Positions 35,878-46,955 of a stretch of 64,000 nt of DNA are shown here, piece after piece (position 1 is the first letter of the stretch; every line of letters starts with the position of its first letter). Source of the stretch: Rhabdophis nuchalis (taxonomy: Eukaryota > Chordata > Lepidosauria > Squamata > Natricidae); NCBI GenBank assembly GCA_039707465.1, contig CM077649.1, positions 11,954,501-12,018,500 on the forward strand, in the 5' to 3' direction. The translations under genes and the position numbers were made by a program. Below the pieces are notes generated by a model. It ran no database searches, had not been told where the DNA came from, and saw only the letters and a list, made by a program, of their open reading frames with translations.

Positions 35878-38800
35878 CTGAGATAAAGAGAAAGAAAACA
35901 ATTTAATGTAGTTAATTTAGATAACAGTGAACTAGTATTAAACTCTACTTTACTCGGTAGCAATAAAAATGTAGCTACTGAGCAACTGCTTAATGGTACT
36001 GGAGCTTCAAAGTCTACATCTCAATAAAGAGCACAATTTCCATGCTGTTTTCTAATTTAGTACATCTTCAAAACAGATCTTCCTTTCAGAGGATATGAAA
36101 TTCCATAATTTGAAGATTTGCATTTAAATTAGCTAAGGGTATACAGATAGTCCTTAACTTACAGCCACAATTGGGACCAGAACTCCCAACACTAAGAGAT
36201 GCAGTCATTAACTGAGTCACATCTGATTTTATGACATTTTTGCTATGCTAATTGAATAACTGCAGTTAATTGAATCACATAGTGATTAAGCAACCAGCTT
36301 CCCCCATTGATTTTGCTCATCAGAACCTTCCTGGGAAGTTTGCAAATGGCAGTCATGTGACTATGAAACACTGCAACCATCATAAATACATGCTGGTTGC
36401 CAAATCCCCAAATTTTGATTTATGTAATTGTGGGGATGCTGCAATGGTCACAAGTGTGGGTACTGGTTGTAACTAACTTTTTCAGTGCTGTCCTAACTTT
36501 GAATGGCCATTAAGCAAAAGATTATAAGTTTGTAACACGTGTAAACTGTTCTGTATACAACATAATTAATCAGAGGCTTGTCTGTATAATTCCATATTAA
36601 TATATGAAACTGAAGCTATAATCACAAATCATCGCTTCTGAATGGGATGTTTGAAGTGGCCCTTTTCTTCCTGGCAGCTCTGTGTAATTTGTTAGTTTAC
36701 ACCTTGCCTTTTCTTCAGGAGCTTCAAAGTGGCTTAATTAAGGATCTTCATTCATTTGATCAGAAAATCAAATCTATAAGGTAAGTTGGACGGAGACTGA
36801 GAAAGATAGATCTCTATCTAGAAATAAAGAGACTGCCCTGAAATCCTGCAATGAATTTCCATGGCCAAGAATAGACTGAAAACTCAGTTTTCCGATCCCA
36901 GTTTGATATATCCCTACTATAGCTATGCCCGGCTAGCTGCTATAAACTTCCATTTATTTTTAATAATGGATGACTTTAATTACTAACCTCATCTGGATCT
37001 GCTAGTTTAAACTCCCAACCATCTCCAGTCCAGCTAATGAATGCCTGACAAGATTTGTCAGTCAGAAGTTCTAGAAGAAATTGCCACAGCTGTATGGGTC
37101 CACTACCTGTCAATATCAAAATAAATTGTTAAAGTATATACACAGAAAGACACAAGAATTCATAAGAATGTCAGTTAGTTTTCAAGATTTAAATATTAAT
37201 TATGTAATTAAAAAAAAAATCTTCTTGGTCAAAAGATCAACCAGAGACCAGAATCTGTATTAGAAAAAGATAGTAAATAATAGGGATTTATTATAACAGT
37301 TGAAGTTCTTTCTAAAAGAAAAATGAAAATCCAGGAATTGCCTGAATCTTTTTTTCTCTCTTTATAATGTTATTAGATTTTACAGCACATTCAACTTCAA
37401 ACGAATCAAATTTATTTAAAAATTACAGGACAATGCAATGTTATGAAATGATGGCCTTTATATCAAAACAATCACTTCAGATTAAGCAGAGAGGCCTAGC
37501 ATACACAATTTTCATTTGAATCTCTTTACCATCAGTGAAACAAGGAGGCAGGGAAATATTTTACTTGCCTGTAAATCCTGCTAGTATTGCTGCCGGAATA
37601 ACTGGTTTCCCTTGCTCTACAGGGTCACTCCTTTCTTGAATATAGTCTTTAAAGGACATCGTGGGTTTGTTCAGACACAAGGACTGGCTGCAATCATCTT
37701 CAAAGCTGTCATAAGATGGAACCCGTTGAACATCTACTAAGGAGGACTGACTATTCCAAGACTGTAGCAATGAATCAGAGCCTTCGTAACTTTCTGTGCC
37801 ACTGTCATTTGAATCATGCTCTCTAGGTTTGCCTGGACAAAAGGAGAATATTTCATGAATAGAGGTTTGCTTAAATCTGAATAACTATTATACCTGAAGT
37901 TGGATTTTAAACAATTGTATTTATTTAATATAGAAATAATTGAACTAGGAGTGCAGTTGCAGAATATAACCCCCAAATTTCATTGTACTTTAACTTTACA
38001 AATATATTCGATTATGCTAATTTGAACAGGTATGATAAAATGTATCATACCTCAGAGATCTTTAATCCCCCTCCAGGTTACTGTAGCTTTGTCTAAATGT
38101 AATCAGTAAAATTATCAATTTAAAGTCAAGACTAACTCTATGAAATCCACTAAATCAGGGGTCTCCAACCTTTGCAACTTTAAGTCTGAAGGACTTCAGC
38201 TCCCAGACTTCTCCAGCCAGCTTTGCTGGCTGGAGAAGTCTGGGAGCTGAAGTCCTTCAGACTTAAAGTTGCAAAGGTTGGAGACCCCTGCACTAAATCA
38301 CTTTTATGATTAAGTCATAAACAAAGAAGTGGGCTATTAAAACAAAAATAAGCAACCTCGTATTTGAATATATAACTGCTCATAAACACAAGGAAATAGA
38401 CATCTTACTTGTATTATCCAACACCAAGTTCAGATTATTTCTTGAGAAATCTTGATTCATTGAACAGTAGTTCACATTGACACTCTCTAATTGTGCTTTA
38501 GGAAACATCTGAAACTCTTGTTTTAGATTCATAAGATTTGGCCCAATTGTCGTCTGACATACATCTCCCAGAACTCTGGCTTTTTGGAAACTTAGAGTTT
38601 TTGGATAGCTGGGTACTTGAGTGCAATACTGCACTTGTTCAACATTAATTCCTAAAAAAAACAAAACCACAAGACTTTGGTTAGAAATCCTTTAGCTTCT
38701 ACAATAATACCTACTGTCCAATTAAACAACTTTATTTGAGGACTTTCCTGAATAAAAAAATAGTGACACTCTATGAATAAATGCCACCATTATCCATATT

Positions 38801-41800
38801 CTTAACTAAACAAAGCATAATTTTTATATTTTTCTGAAAGAGGAAACCAGCTGAAATACAAAGATAATATAAATCTGTCTCCTGCCAGTATAACTACGGT
38901 AATGCACTTCCATGTCTACAATTGCTTTTATATAATTTGAAGCATCTGTAACAGCAGGTACTTCAACTTAAGTGAATTAATGTAGTGTTAAATGATTTTA
39001 ATGATTCTAAAATTTTAGCAAAGCAAAACTGAATATACCATACTTATTTAATATTTAACATATCATATTTATTTAATATTCACAAAGACATGAAATAATA
39101 GCTAATTCTTAAAGACAATTGATATCATTGATCCAACTCAAACACTGTATATTTTATACTTAATGGAGTGTTTGTCAAAACAAAGTATGTATATCTGTCC
39201 ACTAACATCACATAAGATATTTCAAACATCAGCTTCTGGTTTGAAACATAAGCCATTTCTTCAAAGTCCCTGTTTTGCAAGTTTCTAGCCCCAAACTATG
39301 TACGTATTTTGGTATTTTGAACTTTATCCATGTTTTTCCCCGTGTCCATTTCCTTCTTTCACTGACCTGCCCCCAGCAAAAACAAAACAAAAAAACCAAG
39401 AAACACTTTTTGTAGCTTAAATGCCCTAGTCTAAAATCAGTTGTTGTTGCTGTTGTTCAGTACAGATACTAAACAAGAAGCTTTATTCACATTAAGCGGA
39501 AATTGCACCCGCTGAATTTTGATACTATGATTATTGAAATGAAATTTACCTAAAGAGTTGTTGTTGACCCAATGTGAAGATGAAGTAAGGTGAGAATTTT
39601 CCACATATAGGTCTTGTGGCTTCTCTTCATTGTCTGAAAACAAACAAAGATGTTTAAATATATAACCTAAATAGGAGAAGTTGCTTTGACAATGTGTCAT
39701 ATATGAAAGATAGCATTTTCACCAAACTATATTTTATGGCAAAATTACCTGCCATTTTGAAAATAATGTAATGTAATGAAATTTAAAAAGCTTTAACTGA
39801 TCAGTTAAGTCCAATTTATACCTCTAAAAGTAAAACATTTAATTTTATATTATGTATTTTATCTATTTTATTGTAAGCTGTACAGAGTCACATTTAAATC
39901 TATAAATGAGATGCATGTATTTTTTACATTTTCAGTATTACTTTGATTATCCTTTCAACAGCATAAAACAATCTCTCCTTTCCTTTAAAATGTCACAACA
40001 ATGGCAATCTTTATATTTAATTGAGAAATTTTGACTGGTCTAAAGTCACAATGTTTGTTTCCCTGACTAAAGCTGTTTTTTTTATTGGACTAGCTACATT
40101 TGCTTCCAAGTATGTATGTAGCTAAGACCACATACTTTTGGTTCTGCCTTAACACAATATATGAATCCATCTTAAACCAGTTCTAATCTATGTCTTCAGT
40201 TTAATCAAAGCAGAAAAGAACTCCCATATTAAGATAATCTCAAATAGTACAGGAAGCAAACACTCTAGTTCCTTTAGATGATAAATAAATAGCAAGTTAG
40301 AATTCACTTTGAAGTTTTACAAGTGTTTTCTCAATATTGCCTTAACTGGTTTGTGTATTCTGCATATTCTGCTATCACTTTGATTTAGCTTATTCACCTT
40401 TTATCATTTGATCCAAATGTTCCCACAGTATGTCGCCAACATAATCAGGTGCTAGTTCCAAAAAATGTTCCTTTCCCAGATTGCATAAGTCTTGGCCATT
40501 CATAGCAAACTTCTCAAAGTTCACATTCACTAAACTAAATTCATTGGTAGCCCAGAGAAGCCACTGACATACATGATGTTGTGTCCAAAGCCAGGGATCT
40601 GCAGAAAGTAAGAAAACAAATTACTTTATCAAGAAAATTTTCCCCAAGGGAAGTTGTAGTAGCATACACTAAAATATAACAGCTACTATCCCTTTTACTA
40701 CCACCTGAATACACACATTTTTTGGAGTTAAGAGCTTTTAATATTTAACTCAGTTTACAATTGTAGATATTTAAAATACAATCTTAAGCAAATTCATATG
40801 AACGTTAGCATTATTGTGATAAAAATATTTGGAAGTAATGGTTTAGTGTAAGAAAATTGCATAATAAATATTTTATTATATTAGGAGGAGAAAAAAGATA
40901 CAACAATCATTTAGCCTAATCCAGGGGTTCCCAACCTTGGCAACTTTAAGACTTGTGGACTTCAACTCCCAGAATTCTCCAGCCAAGTTAAAGTTGCCAA
41001 GTTTGGGAACCCCTGGCCTAATCCATATTAGAAAGGAAGAAAAGAGCTCCACTTACTGTTTGGAATGCCCAATCTGTGCTGTTCTTTTGTGAAGCCACTG
41101 AAAGTTGCATTTAAGGCCTGACTCATCACAGCCTTACTACATGGAGTTAAGAGTGGCAATTCAGAAGAACTTGATTCTGAAAAGCAAAGGAATCATCATG
41201 TTGAACATAACGAGAACAAACAGGAAACAATTAGCACAAAAAGAAGGGATGTTTTGTTTTGTTTGGTGTAATGGTGTATGAATGTCTAACATCAAATAAA
41301 TCCAGTCAGTTTATTTGAATAAACTGGAAAATATTGGATACTGTTAATTTCAATACTGGAAAATATTGGAAATCCTACCTAGATTCAGTAATAGTTCCTA
41401 GTTCAGGAGTCACCAACCTTTCAGACCTCAGGGGCCCATAAATTCATACTTTTAAATTCTGTGGACCACTAATGTGATTTTTTTTAAAAAGCTAAATAGT
41501 ATTTAGTGCAATATAAAAAATGAAAAGAATTTTTCTGCACCAACATTTTCTCACGGACCCCCAGTTGGTGACCGCTGTCCTAGTTTATTCCTTACCACAA
41601 CTAAGGCTACATAATGCTTACAAAGATTTGTGCACAATCAAATTATTTTTCTATATAAACATTTCTAAAATATGAACTTTTGCAATGACTTTTGATAATC
41701 TGGAGATTGATTCCTCCCTAATTTCTTGTGTAAATGACTTGCAAGCATTTAATTAGCATGACAAAACTGCTTATAAAAACAGGCTTTACCAAAAGAAATA

Positions 41801-44800
41801 GAATCAAGGCCGGTTGGCACTTCCTGAAGAGTCTGATCTTCATTTAGTGGTGGATAGACTACATTAAACAAAGCACCTTCGAAGCTATCAAATGCAGGTT
41901 GGCGCTGAAATAGAGAAAAGATCAAAGTGAGTGTCTTATTACATCCACAGCAAGTTTAATATATTATGACAAAGCAAATGTAGCATTTCAATTTGTGGCA
42001 ATGCCTCAGATGACCTGGTGTGCAATACAGGGCTCCTCTTGGATTTATGGCTCCTGCTAGAAGAGCAGGTGGCAACAATGGCCAGAGGTGCCTTTGCTCA
42101 CTTAGGTGCTGTGCAGCTCTTTCTGGATCAGGAGGCTTTGTTCACAGTCATTCGTGCCCTTGTGATCTCTCTCATGGATTACTACAATGTGTTCTTGTAG
42201 TTATTGCCTTTGAAGAGTATTTGGAAGCTTCAACCTTCTGCAGAATGTGGCTGCGTAGTTAGTAAAGGGTGTTGGATATTTGACACATTTAACATTGATC
42301 TTCCTGAACTGTACTGGTTACCAGTATGTTTCTGGTGAAAATGAATGTGCTGGTTATCACTTTCAAAGTCTTTCATGGCTTGAGGCCTTGTTATCTTAGA
42401 AACATCTCCCAATCATTTCTACCTGTCCAGTTGGATCAGGCAGTTTGAGAATGTTGCAGATCCCATCAGCTAAGGAATGTCAGTGGGTGGGAACCGCCTC
42501 TTTGTCTTAGCACCTGACCTCTAAAATAGTCTCTCTTCAGAGGTCAGGATGACCCCAACTCTATCGACCACTCACAAGGCTTTCTAGACTTGGTTGTGTG
42601 CCTAGGCACACAAGAGCTCCATTCCAGGTTTTACTTGATGCCATATATATTTATTTTGTAGTATTGTTGTAAATTATTATGTTTTATTAAACACACTGCC
42701 CAGAATTATGAGTGGAAATGGATGGCTATAGAAATTAAATCAATTCAAATCAAATAATAAATACAATTGTTATCATCTCCAACTCAGAACTGAAAATCTC
42801 TTGGATACATGTTCTAAAATGTTAGTGCAACTCATAAGTCACTGAAGAAGAATTTGGACACTTGCATTCTATGCTATTGAGTCATTTCTAAAAAATAACT
42901 TTCTTTCCATAATATCAACTAACAGCATACAAAGATTTTAAGATTTTTTTTTCCTGAAATATACAGACCCGGAGACTTGAAAAGCTCCTCTGATAACATT
43001 TAAGACTCAGTTATTCAGGCATTTTGGTTCTATTTAAAGACTTGCATTTCTTAGATGCATCAGTACTTTTATTAAATACATTAAACTTGCATTAAATGCT
43101 TTTAAATGACTGTCTGGCACCATATATAGTTAGAAGGATGAACTATGTATTATGTTAATTGTCTGATTCAATTACAAATATTTAAAAAGTTGTGTTTAAG
43201 AGAGGTTTCTCAAACTGCATAATAATTTTTCATAATTATGCTAAATATCTGATCAGTAATATATACAGCATTTAAGGCAATGAGCCTATTTTAGGGGCCA
43301 TAAAGTATGGCCAGAGTCCTATAGGATAATGGGTTTTTCAAATAGCCTGACCCTTATAAGCAAATAAATAAATGCAAGAAACTCTGGAGCAATCTATATT
43401 TGAAGCACCTCAGTTTGCATATCAAAATGCAATTTATATCTCATTGTGATTATGATGTTATATTAATCTGTTATTTTATAAATCACTTATCAAAGTAACG
43501 AGGAAGCAGTACCACCGCACATTTTAACATTAATGCAACATAAATTTCTAATGAATTATTATAGAATTCATATACTGTTTAAATGAGTGACTCGAGGAGC
43601 TATGTAAAATTTAGTCAAAATGTTTCAGTCTAGAATAATGAAGCTATTCTTATGGATTTTACAAGTTACAAAGTTCAACTTCAAGAACTTAAGCAATTTG
43701 CGGTATAAATGAAACGATTAGAAAGCTAGATAGCTGGCATAGTAATGACAAATTCTTTCAGGGTTAATAGATAAAAAGATCTGAGTCATCACTAATATTT
43801 AGAGAAAAGGCCAAACACTTTCAACATAATCTGGAAACTCCTCTATTTTGTGTAAATAAATGATCCCTTACACTGAGTCACTGGAAAAAATGTAACACTC
43901 TGTAAGATCAAAAGGGATTCTGTACTTCAAAAGTATTCTGCATGTTTAAAACATGAAATTAAAGAGTAAAATGAGCATTTAAAACTTCTATAGATTAGAT
44001 CCAACCAGCTCTAATAAAATATTATGTCCTATGTCAGAACTGCTATGGATTAATGGTAAATTGCCTGAGAAAAGTCCCACGACGATGGGCCTGCCCCCCT
44101 CAAGGCCAATGGGAGTCATTCATTAGGCCCACAAGATGCTTTACAACTCGCTCTGTCAATAAGTGACATAGCCCAGGTTAATAAGAATTTATCAAAAGTC
44201 AAAAGTAAGTGAACAAATAGTCCCACACTTACTATTAAGCCAACAAATGAATAACTACTTTCTAGTACATATTCTGTAAAACATTATTTGAAAAAAATTG
44301 AATTTGAGGCAATACTGACAGAAGGACTTTCAATATAATTAATCATATTATATAATTAATTATATTTAATTGATTTTAAAAGGTTACATTACAATGTCAA
44401 AGCAAGGATATATGAATTTGATATTTTAAAAATTATATATAAATATTGTATAGAAGTAATATCAAGACCATTAAATGATGTATAATGAAACTGATATTAC
44501 AACAGTGATATGAAAATAATTTTTAGTTATATCAATGACATATTAGATATCTTTTGTAGAGATGACCAGGCAAGAGTTAATTGCTAATTGAGAACATTAC
44601 TTATACTTTTGTTCTGTTTCTTAAAAAATGTAATTAGCATTAAAATGACACTGTAGATTTGTGTAATTTATTAAATCAGTAACATAATAACTCAGTGAAA
44701 CCATTAATTATTGGCATAGAATAATATACAAACACATAATTTGTACATTAAATTGATATGAACTGTCCAGGGTTTAAGCTGGGTTTTACTATACATATCT

Positions 44801-44883
44801 GTTTTTCCTTCATAACTTACCTTGAAAAATTCTCTATATACAGGTGCTACTTGATCCATGTTTCTAATTCCAAATTCATTCAT
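35662..44883 (-). CDS. ETS2: ETS2 transcription factor, nine coding exons
   Basis: ETS2 is a nuclear transcription factor that binds GGAA/T-core sites downstream of Ras/MAPK signalling. Exons in transcript order: 44883-44821, 41904-41790, 41176-41057, 40598-40398, 39633-39550, 38651-38409, 37832-37569, 37106-36988, 35877-35662. Together they give 1425 nt, i.e. 474 codons plus stop, close to the 469 residues of the human protein. Every junction keeps frame. All introns are GT-AG except intron 8 (GC-AG). Visible domains: N-terminus starting [13 protein letters not shown] site at about T70 (LLTPCSK); Pointed/SAM domain about residues 80-167; variable serine/asparagine-rich middle; ETS domain about residues 366-448 with recognition-helix arginines R424 and R427 (motif SRGLRYYYD). 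The C-terminus GVQPDTED is diagnostic of ETS2; ETS1 ends in a different VKPDADE-type tail and GABPA differs throughout the ETS domain. The reading frame is intact, with no sign of pseudogenisation. Confidence 0.97.
36142..36535. mobile_element. Tc1/mariner-like MITE in ETS2 intron 9
   Basis: ACAGATAGTCCTTAACTTAC start and CTGCAACCATCATAAATAC core; old and diverged. Same family as 14458. Confidence 0.7.
36988..37106 (-). CDS. ETS2: ETS2 exon 9 (first half of ETS domain)
   Basis: 119 nt encoding [19 protein letters not shown] and [17 protein letters not shown], helix 1 and the first beta strands of the winged-helix ETS fold. Acceptor GACAG|GTAG, donor GATGAG|GTTAGT. Confidence 0.96.
37569..37832 (-). 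CDS. ETS2: ETS2 exon 8
   Basis: 264 nt with [40 protein letters not shown] and [19 protein letters not shown], the conserved segment just N-terminal to the ETS domain, including the autoinhibitory region as known from the ETS1/2 pair. Acceptor GTCCAG|GCAA. The donor reads ACAG|GCAAGT, a GC-type 5' splice site. Confidence 0.95.
38156..38290. mobile_element. Palindromic hAT MITE in ETS2 intron 7
   Basis: Almost perfect palindrome. Target duplication CACTAAAT at 38148-38155 and 38291-38298; ends about 120 bp from exon 7. Confidence 0.93.
38409..38651 (-). CDS. ETS2: ETS2 exon 7 (variable transactivation region)
   Basis: 243 nt. The first half is poorly conserved; the second half has [24 protein letters not shown] and [10 protein letters not shown], which align with mammalian ETS2. 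Acceptor TTTTTTTAG|GAAT, donor ATACAA|GTAAGA. Confidence 0.93.
39550..39633 (-). CDS. ETS2: ETS2 exon 6
   Basis: 84 nt, 27 full codons, from [15 protein letters not shown] to WVNNNSL. It links the Pointed domain to the variable middle. Acceptor TTTTCAG|ACAA, donor TTTAG|GTAAAT. Confidence 0.93.
   Translation of the reverse strand, partial: TMKRSHKTYMWKILTLLHLHIGSTTTL
40398..40598 (-). CDS. ETS2: ETS2 exon 5 (Pointed/SAM domain core)
   Basis: 201 nt encoding [15 protein letters not shown], then [30 protein letters not shown] and [10 protein letters not shown]: the five-helix SAM/Pointed fold used for ERK2 docking and protein contacts. Acceptor TCTGCAG|ATCC, donor AAAAG|GTGAAT. Confidence 0.97.
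40922..41015. mobile_element. Short palindromic hAT MITE in ETS2 intron 4
   Basis: CAGGGGTTCCCAACCTTGGC to GGGAACCCCTG, right arm shortened. Target duplication GCCTAATC at 40914-40921 and 41016-41023. Lies about 41 bp downstream of the exon 4 donor. Confidence 0.92.
41057..41176 (-). CDS. ETS2: ETS2 exon 4 (MAPK site and start of Pointed domain)
   Basis: 120 nt. It contains [10 protein letters not shown], whose Thr-Pro corresponds to the Ras/MAPK phospho-site known as Thr72 in human ETS2, followed by [14 protein letters not shown], the first helix region leading into the Pointed domain. Acceptor TTTTCAG|AATC, donor AACA|GTAAGT. A palindromic hAT MITE sits about 41 bp into the downstream intron. 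Confidence 0.95.
41404..41577. mobile_element. Small hAT element in ETS2 intron 3
   Basis: Termini CAGGAGTCACCAACC and GGTGACCGCTG; target duplication TCCTAGTT at 41396-41403 and 41578-41585. Charlie-like by its ends. Confidence 0.88.
41790..41904 (-). CDS. ETS2: ETS2 exon 3
   Basis: 115 nt, phase 0 to phase 1. It encodes [10 protein letters not shown] through [11 protein letters not shown], a strongly conserved N-terminal stretch of ETS2. Acceptor TTTCAG|CGC, donor TTTTG|GTAAAG. Confidence 0.95.
42003..42760 (+). mobile_element. Ancient L2-group LINE fragment in ETS2 intron 2
   Basis: Degraded but recognisable against the younger copies: the DSRLSLEEQ-type segment, a [11 protein letters not shown] segment equivalent to SRLDYCNA, and an A/T-rich tail. 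Many stops. Antisense to ETS2. Confidence 0.7.
44821..44883 (-). CDS. ETS2: ETS2 coding exon with start codon (exon 2)
   Basis: 21 codons, [14 protein letters not shown] through REFFK. The splice acceptor (pyrimidine tract ending CTTCAG) abuts the ATG, so the start codon is the first three bases of the exon and the Kozak context comes from exon 1. The donor is AAG|GTAAGT. The first 15 residues follow the vertebrate ETS2 N-terminus; the segment after VAPV is shorter than, and unlike, the mammalian one. Confidence 0.93.
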
Positions 44884-45304
44884 CTGAAGAAGAAACAAAA
44901 TATAAAACTATTGGTTTATAAATGAAATAAAAACAATAATTTATGGTTATATCAAAATAGTGCATCTATTGAAGCTCACAAAGATATACTGATATGAGAA
45001 TTCTTTCATTGTAAACCAATTTTCTGATATACAATACACACGTGTAGTCAAACTACCATTGCTTGTAAACCATTTTTAAAATAAAGGATGAACAAGACAA
45101 ATCATTTTCACATAGGACTTTGTGGAATTACTTTTGAAAGTGAAAATAATTCTCTTCAAGACTGATGCATAAAGCTTGACTGTTTTAATTTACAATAAAA
45201 ATTATTTCAATATAGTAGGAAAAATCTTAAAACAAATGTAAGGCAAAGGTTTGAGGTTCTCCCCCGCCCCTCCTTCTCACCATCCCTAAACAAACTTCTT
45301 AGGA

Positions 45305-45471
45305 CAGGGGTCGCCAAACATTTTGGCCCCACAGACCAGCAGTGGTGGCGTGGGGATGGGAAAGAGGGGGTGATTTTGTGCACACATGCACTCAACCGTC
45401 CCTTGCACAGCTCAGTTCCCAATGGGCCATGGACCAGTTCCAGTCCGCCACCCAACGGTTGGGGACCCATG
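45305..45471. mobile_element. Small hAT element in ETS2 intron 1
   Basis: CAGGGGTCGCCAAAC and GGTTGGGGACCCATG ends; flanking TCTTAGGA and CCTTAGGA (one mismatch). Confidence 0.8.
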
Positions 45472-45522
45472 CCTTAGGATACTTCTTGCCTGACACCAAG
45501 AAGTGAATCCAATTTTTTTAAT

Positions 45523-46081
45523 ACAGGTAGTCCTTGATTCACAACAATTCATCTAGTGACCATTCAAAATTACAACGGCATTAAAAAAGGTGACTTATGG
45601 CCATTTTTCACACTTATAACTGTTTCAGCATTCCCATTGTCATGTGACCAAAATTTGGATGCTTGGCATCTAGCCTGTATTTATGACAGCTGCAGTTTCC
45701 CAGGGTCCTGGCATCACATTTTGTAACCCTTTAACAAACAATCAATGGAGAAGCCAGATTCACTTAACAACTGTGTTACTAACTTAACTGCTGTGCCAAG
45801 AAATGTTGTAAAATACGTTTACGTTTATTTAAATTTATATACCGCCCTATCTCCCTTGCGGGACTCAGGGCGGGGAACAGGCAATTATAAAAACATAAAA
45901 CATCAGGTACAATAAATATAATAAAAACAGATTAAACAAAAACCTGCTCTAAAAAGTCCCTTATAAAACCCAGTTGATAAAACAAATTTAAAAGCAAAAA
46001 TAGAGCAAAACACAGTTAACAGTTACTTTGCAACAGAAACGCTGGGCTCAATTGTAGTCGTAAGTCAAGGACTACCTGTAT
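45523..46081. mobile_element. Tc1/mariner-like MITE in ETS2 intron 1, with nested L2 tail
   Basis: ACAGGTAGTCCTTGATTCAC to GTCAAGGACTACCTGTA, both termini present. An L2 3' fragment on the minus strand (about 45822-46012, ACCGCCCTATCTCCC and ACTCAGGGCGG) is inserted in it. Confidence 0.85.
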
Positions 46082-46679
46082 TGTTATAGATCCTCCAAAG
46101 GATAATATGTTCACAATCAGAACCCCGCCACCAGTACAATAAAAAGAAATGATAGTACACTGCATTTAATACTGCCAGATAAGACATGTGATTTTAAAAA
46201 AATATATAAATCTCTTAAAACTATAGTTGATGGAGTTAAGATAAAATCCGAATACCTATATTTAGCATAAGAATATACTGAATGAAAAGGTCATTAAGTC
46301 ACTGGGGGGAGAGGGAGGTTGGGGATTGTTCAGTTTGACACAATGGACACATGTTTTATCATAATGCTTTGTTGTTTTAGGTTAACTCTTTGGTATCAGA
46401 TTCGATTTTATTACTCTTAAATCCATCAGTATCGTATAAACTTTAATTTGTAGTTCTTCATAACATCACGCTCATTATATAAAAAGAATGCAAATGTTGC
46501 TGGGGAGAGGGGTGAGACCAGTTAAAATATTTTGGCAATGAAAGTTTGCTGTTATTACTATTGTTTATACATACATATTTAAATAACTAGAAACTATCAA
46601 AACAATATTTAACACGAAGATTACCTTGCTGAAATCTAAAAGAAGCTCTAATTATATGGAATATTTTAAAAATCCATTG

Positions 46680-46955
46680 TAGTGGGACCTCGGGTCCCAA
46701 ATGGCTCTGACGACAAACAATTTGGGTGCCGACCAAAAAATCTGCTAAATGCTTCACTCAGGTCATGAACATATCCTCAAGTGCCGAATAAAAACAGCCA
46801 TGGCAATTTTCCCTGCTGCGGCGATTTCCCCTTCCACGCCATTTTTGTGTGTGTGCACACATGCACAGTTTGGCTTGCTTCTGGCCACGACCAAATCGGA
46901 TGCCGACCAAAGTCCTGGAACGGATTACGGTCGGCACCTGAGGTCCCACTGTGTA
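46680..46955. mobile_element. Tigger/pogo-like MITE in ETS2 intron 1
   Basis: Inverted ends AGTGGGACCTCGGGTCCC and ACCTGAGGTCCCACT. The element body contains GCCGACCAAA repeats. Superfamily inferred from the termini. Confidence 0.65.

Noticed and set aside
35662..44883. ETS1 or GABPA as the identity of the ETS gene
   Set aside because: The C-terminus GVQPDTED, the N-terminal MNEFG-type start and the exon 7-8 sequence match ETS2. ETS1 has a different tail and GABPA a different ETS domain.
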